A DNA stretch of 64,000 nt from Callorhinus ursinus (Eukaryota > Chordata > Mammalia > Carnivora > Otariidae). Each line of letters opens with the position of its first letter. Position 1 is the stretch's first letter. Shown piece after piece: positions 56,822 through 64,000 of this stretch. The translations under genes and the position numbers were made by a program. The DNA is taken from contig NW_020313005.1 of the NCBI RefSeq assembly GCF_003265705.1, positions 13,719,311 to 13,783,310 on the forward strand, read 5' to 3'. The notes under the pieces were generated by a model. The model was not told the DNA's origin, did no database searches, and was given only the letters and a program-made list of their open reading frames with translations.

Positions 56822-57020
56822 TCTTTGAGACTTCTATATGTGCTCCTTGATGCTCTTTAGGTTTGAAATAGTGATGATCAGAGCCACCCTGGAAGTCACA
56901 CATTGAAGATGATAGAGCTGCTATAAATTGCCAATCTACCTGAAACACTGTCCCTAGAATGTTTCATGAGAAAGCTATAAACTTCCATAGCTCATAAGCC
57001 ACTGAATTTTTCTGATTCTT
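56822..57020. other. Short single-copy spacer
   Basis: Between two SINEs; nothing recognised. Confidence 0.5.
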
Positions 57021-57030
57021 TTGTTATTAG

Positions 57031-57244
57031 CTGTTTATTTTTTATTTTTTTAAAGATTTTATTTATTTATTAGAGAGAGTGAGCAAGAGAGAGAGAGAAC
57101 ACAAACAGGGGAGGGGCAGAGAGAGAGGGAGAAGCAGACACCCCCCCGAACAGGGACCCTGATATGGGGGCTTGATCCCAGGACCCCAGGATCATGATCT
57201 GAGCCAAAGGCAGACGCTTAACCAACTGAGCCACACAGGCACCC
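57031..57244 (-). mobile_element. CAN-SINE
   Basis: Reverse SINE with aaagattttatttatttatt, a purine-rich (ga) region and aaccaactgagccacacagg. Perfect 10-bp target duplication ttgttattag at 57021-57030 and 57245-57254. Confidence 0.97.
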
Positions 57245-57359
57245 TTGTTATTAGTAGTTTAGACCACCCTTACTATTATCTTGAATTTGTACCTTGAACT
57301 CAGATTCTGCTCATATAAGAAACCTAAACTCTTTGGCATTGGATTAACAGTTAAGTTTG

Positions 57360-57825
57360 AAGATGTGGTTTATATATACAATGGAATATTACTCAGTTGT
57401 CAGAAAGGATAAATACCTACCATTTACATCGCCGTGGATGGAACTGAAGGGGATTATTCTAAGTGAAATAAGTCAAACAGAGAAAGACAATTATCATATG
57501 GTTTCACTCATACATGGAACATAAGGAATAGCTTGGAGGACCACAGGGGAAGGGAGCGAAAACTGAATGGGAAGAAATCAGAGATGGAGACAAACCATGA
57601 GAGACTCTGGACTCTGGGAACAAAACTGAGGGTTACAGAAGGGAGGGAGGTGGTGGGATGGGGTAACTGGGTGATGGATATTAAAGAAGGCATATGTGGT
57701 GATGAGCACCGGGTGTTATATGCTATTAATGAATCATTGAACACTGCATCAAAAACTAATGATGTACTATATGTTGGCTAATTGAACATAATAAAAAATA
57801 AGTTAATTAAGTTAAATTTAAAAAA
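57360..57825 (+). mobile_element. L1 3' end, 5'-truncated
   Basis: agatgtggtttatatataca, the ORF2 end (gtggatggaactgaagggga, aataagtcaaacagagaaag) and a single 3'UTR of module-B type (gagcaccgggtgttatatgc, catcaaaaactaatgatgta, gaacataataaaaaataag). An intermediate form: it ends like module B but has no module A. Confidence 0.9.
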
Positions 57826-59436
57826 GAAATTTGGAATCTTTGGATGTTGTGGTAAAACATTTGGTAACTTAGTTGCCTGTGATAAATTTCAAGGCAGGAT
57901 AAGTGGTTACTAGGCCCAAAGCTTTAAGGGAATTATTTAGAAGAGTCAAAATTTCGTGTGTTGGCTGCTCCCTGGTGATTTTAGCAAGGCATAGCAAGAA
58001 GAAAAAATGAGCTTAGTGAATAATTGATAGATAATATACAACTTTGTGATCTTGCAGGTTTGGAAATAGCAGAAGAAAATATTTTTGTTTCTCAAATGTC
58101 TCCCATGAAATTTTTTTTTTATCAAGCAAAAGGACTTAGCCCTACTGTAAAAGACCAGATTGAGATATGGACTTCTCAGTCAAGCCTGTTTTCATCCTGT
58201 ATTTAATGGATAACAACTCAGGTTAAAGAGGGGCATTGGAGCAAGAAAGCAAGAAAACAATGCAAGCTTACGTGTTGTGTCTAGAAAAGAACTTATGGTT
58301 GGAGCTGTTGGTACAAGGATTTGACAGAAAACAAATATTTCTGGAACTTACTAAAATTTTTAAAAAATTATCTTGGCAAAGAAACCATGAAACTAGTCTG
58401 AAAATATTTGTGACTGATCAAGTCATAAACTTTGGGCTTTCAATCTTGCGTCAAAGATGAATATCCCTCAGAGAAGGCATAGTCTCTAGTAGTAATTTCA
58501 GATGTGACATGGGAGATAATAATCAAAGAAGACATTATCCCTTTCGCAGAATTAAGCCAATGTTCATAGAAATAAATGGATGAGGCAGTTTTGAAGAACT
58601 TCCTCCACAGTCAGGGCAAGGGTCCTCATAGTGCCTGCCCCAGTATGAGTCCATCATTATTTTCAGTACCTAATCCTCCTTCCACCTTTCCCTTTTATTT
58701 TTCACAGGAATTTCCCCTCAATAAATCTCTTACATGCTTAATTCCACCTTGACATCCTCTTCCTGGAGAAATGTATTAATGATATCAGCAATGGCTCAAG
58801 AAAGCAGCTTATAAGATAGGGCTTGAGGACTGGTTTACTCATGGCCCCACTGGCAAGGGGGACTCCATCCCATGTAGAATTGAGGCATGGGGAACCCCTA
58901 GCACAAGGCAGAAAATGTAGAAGGCCAATGGCTAAAACTTATACCAGTATTGATCTGGTAAAATGCTCTGATGGATGGGAATGCCAGTGATAGTGAAATG
59001 ATTCAGTCATTTCAAAAGTATGGCCAGAACAATGTCTAGAGGGACAGGAGAGTTAGCTGGTTATTCATAAGTTGTACTGATGCTTAGCAGAGGGATAATG
59101 AAAAATGAGACCAATTTAAAAACTGTCAGAGAGCTGGCAGGTTTCTTGGCCCTTAGTTCATGCAATGCGAGTGTGAGCACAGCTGAGGAGCAAGCTCACA
59201 CCTTAATACATTTGCAGAATGCTAGAGAATTTTAAAAGCTCAGTCCAGAAAACTATGTTTTACTGAGATCAGAGCTCTTGTTAAGAAAATAAGAGACCAC
59301 TGAAATACAAGGTAGGGACATCTGAGGGCTCCCACCCTAAGAAATTTGGCTTAGAACAGAAACAGTTCACATGTTTATTCAGTTTTGCCCTGGGGCTATG
59401 TTTGGCCATAATGTAGTACCATGTGAACACGTGTCC
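57826..59436. other. Unassigned DNA, no gene seen
   Basis: No exon-like signal. A 74-codon frame at 58236-58460 has no recognisable domain. The stretch 58690-58790 (aggaatttcccctcaataaa, ccaccttgacatcctcttcc) is similar to 63860-63930, so both are probably pieces of one old interspersed repeat whose family I cannot name. Confidence 0.5.
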
Positions 59437-59452
59437 AGAATTGCTGACTTAT

Positions 59453-59648
59453 TTTTTTTTAAAGATTTTATTTATTTATTTGAGAGAGAGAGAATGAGAG
59501 ATAAGGAGCACAAGAGGGAAGAGGGTCAGAAGGAGAAGCAGACTCCCTGCTGAGCAGGGAGCCCGATGTGGGACTCGATCCCAGGACTCCAGGATCATGA
59601 CCTGAGCCGAAGGCAGTCGCTTAACCAACTGAGCCACCCAGGCGCCCA
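59453..59648 (-). mobile_element. CAN-SINE
   Basis: Reverse SINE: aaagattttatttatttatt, gagagagagagaatgagaga, ctgctgagcagggagcccga, ccaactgagccacccaggcg. 16-bp target duplication agaattgctgacttat (59437-59452) and agaactgctgacttat (59649-59664), one mismatch. Confidence 0.97.
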
Positions 59649-59664
59649 AGAACTGCTGACTTAT

Positions 59665-60753
59665 GTAGGAAGGAACGTTATGGTTTGAAGCCGATGGCCA
59701 AGAGAGTATTCTTGAATGCCTTTGGTGCAAAAAGGTGATTTTATTAAAGCACAGTGACAGGACCCGTGGGCAGAAGGAGCTGCACTGGGGTCAGGAAGAG
59801 TGGCCCATTATAGACTTTCAAGTTGGGAGGGGGTTAGGGATAGTGTAAGTCTCTAAGGAATTTTGGAAGCAAGGTTTCCAAGACCTTGAGGGGGCTAGCT
59901 ATTGTTGGGAAAAGGTCATTTATTACCGTCTAATAAAACCCTGGTCATGAGACCCTTCAGATGTATATTGATGGACTGTATGTTTGGGGGATGATTGCGA
60001 ACATATATCTTGGGTGTTTAGAGATAAAAGAAATTTCTAAAGGAATTTTTATACATTAAAGTAGACTTACAGGATCCTAGGGGAGGGGGGTCAGGCTAGG
60101 ATTGCCTTTTGCCCTTAGCAAAGTATTAACATCGAGGCAGTTGAGTCCCTAGAGGAATATCACCCTGCATGTTTCAAGGACTTGTCAATGGGCTGTGGGT
60201 AGTAAGGAAATTTAATAATTTTTCTTCTGCCTTTGTTTCCCATATCACTGACTATTAGCAGAGTTTTGCTGAAATTAAGAATTAATTTCTTGGCCCATAA
60301 GAATTAATTGGGTCTGGCATCAGTCCATCATTAGAATGAAAGAAATGCTGTTTCCATCTCATGGTGGTCCACAGAGGGACTTTGTGTTTCCTGTCCTGAC
60401 AACTCTAGGCTATGCAGATTTAGTTATCTTGATCTGGGAAGGGCACACACTCTTGCCAGGAAACACAACAAGGATTGTCCTGAAGTACAAGCTATGACTG
60501 CACTTTGGCTTCCTTGTGTATAGGGATCACCAGATGAGAAGAAGAATCACTATTTTGGTAGAAGTAATTTCCTTTGATCAGCATGAGAAGGTAGGGAAGC
60601 TTATACATAATGGTGGTAAACAGTAATACAAGTAGGGTCCAGATGATCCAGTTGCACATATCTTGGTTCTTCCACACCAACTGTAACTACTTATGTCAAT
60701 TGTAACTCCCACACCAATTATAATTGTAACATATGCAGCAACACTTGCCTGAA
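59665..60753. other. Unassigned DNA, possibly an old repeat at 59690-60430
   Basis: gtgattttattaaagcacag, gcactggggtcaggaagagt and ccttgagggggctagctatt read like dispersed-repeat text, but I cannot assign a family. No coding signal. Confidence 0.4.
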
Positions 60754-60772
60754 GAAGTATAAGTGTTCAGAC
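60754..60772. repeat. Target-site duplication, left copy
   Basis: gaagtataagtgttcagac; the right copy gaagcataagggtccagac is at 63223-63241 (16 of 19 identical). Confidence 0.85.
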
Positions 60773-60950
60773 TTTAGGGGGAAAGCTCTCAGTTTTTCCC
60801 TATTGAAAAAGATATTTGCTGTGGGTTTTTCATAGATGGCTTTTATGATACTGAGGTATGTACCCTCTATCCCTATACTCTGAAGAGTTTTGATCAAGAA
60901 ACAATGCTGTACTTTGTCAAATGCTTTTTGTGCAACTATTGAGAGGTCAG
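60773..60950 (-). mobile_element. Twin-primed L1: inverted 5' segment
   Basis: RT text in reverse orientation (gctttatgat...; ctctgaagagttttgatcaa; actttgtcaaatgctttttg). On the minus strand it ends (…cccctaaagtc) exactly where the direct segment begins (ggtcaggaacatggcaggga), so almost nothing was lost at the inversion. Confidence 0.92.
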
Positions 60951-62784
60951 GAACATGGCAGGGATGTGCACTATCAGCACTGCTATTCAACATAGTACTA
61001 GAAGTCCTAGCCACAGCAATCAGACAACAAAAAGAAATAAAAGGCATCCAAATCAGGATAGAAGAAGTCAAACTCTCACTGTTTGCAGATGATATGATAC
61101 TTTATGTGAAAAACCCAAAAGAATCCACCCCAAAACTGCTAGAACTCATACAGGAATTCAGGAAAGTGGAGGGTATAAAATCAAAGCACAGAAATCAGTG
61201 GCATTCTTATACACTAACAACAAGACAGAAGAGAGAGAAATTAAGGAGTCAATCCCATTTTACAACTGCACTCAAAACCATAAGATACCTAGGAATAAAT
61301 CTAACCAAAGAGGCAAAGGATCTGTACTCAGAAAACTATAAAATACTCATGAAAGCAATTAAGGAAGACACAAAGAAATGGAAAAACGTTCCATGCTCAT
61401 GGATTGGAAGAACAAATATTGTGAAGATGCCAATGCTACCTAGAGCAATTTACACATTCAATGCAATCCCCATCAAAATACCATCCACTTTTTTCAAAGA
61501 AATGGAACAAATAAACCTAAAATTTGTATGGAACCAGAAAAGACTCCAAATAGCCAGAGGAATATTGAAAAAGAGAGGCAGAGCTTGTGGCATCACAATT
61601 CCGGACTTCCAGCTCTATTACAAAGCTGTCATCATCAAGACAGTATGGTACTGGCAGAAAAACAGACACATAGCTCAATGGAACAGAATGGGGAGCCCAG
61701 AAAAGGATCCTCAACTCTATGGTCAACTAATCTTTGACAAAGCAGGAAAGAATGTCCAATGGAAAAAATACAGTCTCCTCCAAAAATGGTGTTGGGAAAA
61801 TTGGACAGCCACATGCAGAAGAATGAAAGTGGACCATTTCCTTACACCACACACAAAAATAGACTCCAAATGGTTGAAAGACCTAAATGTGAGACAGGAG
61901 TCCATCAAAATCCTGAAGGAGAACACAGGCAGAAACCTCTTCGACCTCAGCCGCAGCTACTTCTTCCTAGAAACATCACCAAATGCAAGGGAAGCAAGGA
62001 CAAAAACGAACTATTAGGACTTCATCAAGATAAAAAGCTTTTGCACAGCAAAAGAAACAGTCAACAAAACCAGAAGACAACCAACAGAATGGGAGAAGAT
62101 ATTTGCAAATGACATATCAGATAAAGTGCTAGTATCCAAAATCTATAATGAACTTCTTAAACTCAACACCCAAAGAACAAATGATCCAAACAAGAAATGG
62201 GCAAAAGACATAAACAGACATTTTTCCAAAGAAGACATCCAAATGGCCAACAGACACATGAAAAAGTGCTCAACATCACTCGACATCAGGGAAATCCAAA
62301 TCAAAACCTCAATGAGATACCACCTTAGTCAGAATGGCTAAAATCAACAAGTCAGGAAACGACAGATGTTGGCAGGGATGCAGAGAAAGGGGAACCCTCC
62401 TACACTGTTGGTGGGAATGCAAACTGTTGCAGGTACTCTCGAAAGCAGTATGGAGGTTCCTCAAAAAGTTGAAAATAGAAGTACCCTACTCCCCAGCAAT
62501 TGCACTACTGGGTATTTACCCCAAAGATACCAATGTAGGGATCCAAAGGGGTACGTGCACCCCAATGTTTATAGCAGCAATGTCCACAATAGCCAAACTA
62601 TGGAAAGAGCCAAGATGTCCATCAACAATGAATGGATAAAGAAGACACAATGGAATATTATGCAGCCATCAAAAGGAATGAGATCTTGCCATTTGCAACG
62701 ATGTGGATGGAGCAGGAGGGTATTATGCTGAGCGAAATAAGTCAATCAGAGAAAGACATGTATCATATGACCTCACTGATATGA
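60951..62784 (+). pseudogene. L1 ORF2 C-terminal two-thirds remnant
   Basis: The longest L1 frame in the window, 60890-62017 (375 codons, the first ~20 from the inverted segment), starts in the RT domain ([20 protein letters not shown]). It contains [18 protein letters not shown] (catalytic Asp pair), the [20 protein letters not shown] block and [20 protein letters not shown], and ends at a stop near 62015. 62126-62341 and 62334-62639 continue with the CX3C-H-C region ([19 protein letters not shown]). The N-terminal endonuclease was never copied. Confidence 0.9.
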
Positions 62785-63222
62785 GGAATTCCTAATCTCA
62801 GGAAACAAACTGAGGGTTGCTGGAGTGGTGGGGGTGGGAGGTATGGGGTGGCTGGGTGATAGACATTGGGTAGGGTATATGCTATGGTGAGCGCTGTGAC
62901 TTGTGTAAGACTGTTGAATCACAGACCTGTACCTCTGAAACAAATAATACATTATATCTTAAAAAAGAAAAGGGTAGCAGGAAGGAAAGAATGAAGGGGG
63001 GAAATTGGAGGGGGAGATGAACCATGAGAGACTATGGACTCTGAGAAAGAAACTGAGGGTTCTAGAGGGGAGGGGAGTGAGGGGATGGGTTAGCCTGGTG
63101 ATGGGTATTAAAGAGGGTACATAGTGAATGGAGCACTGGGTGTTATATGCAAACAATGAGTCATGCAACAATACATCAAAAACTATTGATGTAATGTATG
63201 GTGATTAACATAACAAAAAAAT
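60951..63222 (+). mobile_element. Twin-primed L1: direct segment to the 3' end
   Basis: ORF2 from the RT domain to the stop at 62784, then the double 3'UTR (module A to 62962, module B to about 63220) with a short A-tail. The young-lineage 3'UTR, long open frame and clear target duplication suggest a relatively recent insertion. Confidence 0.95.
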
Positions 63223-63241
63223 GAAGCATAAGGGTCCAGAC
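63223..63241. repeat. Target-site duplication, right copy
   Basis: gaagcataagggtccagac, partner of 60754-60772. Confidence 0.85.
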
Positions 63242-64000
63242 CACTCAAGAATAAAGATTTGGGTCATACCATCTGGTAATTCCTAAGACCTACAGAGCTG
63301 GTAGTTGACATCAAAAAGAATTTAAGATGAGTAATAATGGAGGAGGGGCAAGATGTGTACCTATGTGGTCCTAAGACCAACCGCAGCAATGGGTGTGGTA
63401 ACTCATGTCACTAACTTCCCTTTTTTAAATTTCCCCTCAGGTGAGAAGGAACTTTTGAACATGTATAGGGGTGTGGATCTTTGAAGTACACAGGGTGGAT
63501 GGACTATAGAAGCCAGTGAAGATGCATCTAAGATCTCAAGGAGAGCCTACAGCAAGGACAGTTGTTGGATGGCAGTCTCTATCTGCCATACTCTTGGATC
63601 TTCTGCAGTGTTAAAATTGAGTCTCAGGCTCCCCAGGGATTCTCCCAGCCAATTATTGAGAATGGCAAAGAGACCACAGATAAACCATTCCTGCCTGATG
63701 CAGGACTTCTCTGATGGGCAGTCTTTTCTTGGGCTCCCAAGACTCAGAACAGCATTGCAGCTGAGGCTTCTGCTACCCAGTCCTCCCATCTTCGATATCT
63801 TCTTTCATTGATATCTGGAAGGCTTCTTCAGTATTCCTGCTATTTCCTCTCCTCTTTTTTACAGGTATTTCCTCTGATGAATCTCTTGTATGTCTGAGTT
63901 CATCTTGATGTTTGCTTCCCAGAGAACCAAATCTATGAATGTCTCTGAGAAAATGAAGGAGTACTAGTTGAATGTTTACCTGAAAAACCAGTCTGCTTCT
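63242..64000. other. Unassigned DNA to the window end
   Basis: No exon-like signal. 63590-63960 shares its last part (ggtatttcctctgatgaatc, gagttcatcttgatgtttgc) with 58690-58790 and is probably the end of an old interspersed repeat. Two overlapping 80-codon frames on opposite strands (63547-63811) mirror each other and have no domain. Confidence 0.45.

Noticed and set aside
58236..58460. 74-codon frame as a gene
   Set aside because: No domain, no neighbours in frame, no conservation evidence; length is within chance expectation.
1..64000. CRISPR arrays, operons, prophage or other bacterial systems
   Set aside because: The sequence is mammalian repeat DNA; repeats are dispersed LINE/SINE families, not spaced direct repeats.

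Overview
The window is nuclear DNA of a carnivoran mammal. Four full-size tRNA-derived carnivore SINEs (CAN-SINE/SINEC) open with the gggcgcctgggtggctcag signature, and most of the rest is LINE-1 of the carnivore type. The SINE tail (ctctctctgtcaaataaataaataaaatctt) looks more like arctoid caniforms (bear, seal, mustelid) than dog; this is inference from memory. I found no host protein-coding exon, structural RNA gene or CpG-island promoter that is not inside a repeat. The window reads as gene-poor intergenic or deep intronic sequence.

Layout. 1-5861: an old L1 (+) that begins before the window, with an assembly gap at 5313-5412. 5862-10224: single-copy AT-rich DNA with an L1 fragment and MIRs, and a three-layer nest (L2, then an older L1, then a young 5'-truncated L1). 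10225-25104: a full-length minus-strand L1 bounded by a perfect 18-bp target-site duplication. It is split by an 8.7-kb block holding a plus-strand L1, a (GAAA)n tract, an old L1M with a Tigger-like DNA transposon inside it, and an L2. 25105-25564: single-copy DNA. 25565-41466: a second large nest. An old twin-primed L1 is interrupted by a full-length plus L1, and that one is interrupted in its 5'UTR by a full-length minus L1. 41467-46182: mostly single-copy DNA with MIR, a MER5A-like piece and a third, older twin-primed L1. 46183-53229: another full-length minus L1. 53230-60753: older repeats (L2, MIR), four SINEs, an L1 3' end and unassigned DNA. 60754-63241: a twin-primed plus L1 with its target-site duplication. 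63242-64000: unassigned DNA.

The L1 copies share one architecture: a GC-rich 5'UTR of about 1.8 kb opening with a YY1-like CAAGATGGC motif, two diverged tandem monomers before ORF1, ORF1 (coiled-coil RNA-binding protein), ORF2 (endonuclease, reverse transcriptase, C-terminal Cys/His motif) and, in the young copies, a double 3'UTR. Every copy in the window carries stops and frameshifts, so none looks able to mobilise itself. The notable content is structural: nested insertions with readable target-site duplications, three 5'-inverted (twin-primed) L1s, a duplicated 3'UTR that separates young from old L1s, an in-frame ORF1-endonuclease fusion, recurrent antisense open frames in the L1 5'UTR, and an element-age paradox at 10-25 kb that is either an unusual insertion or a misassembly.
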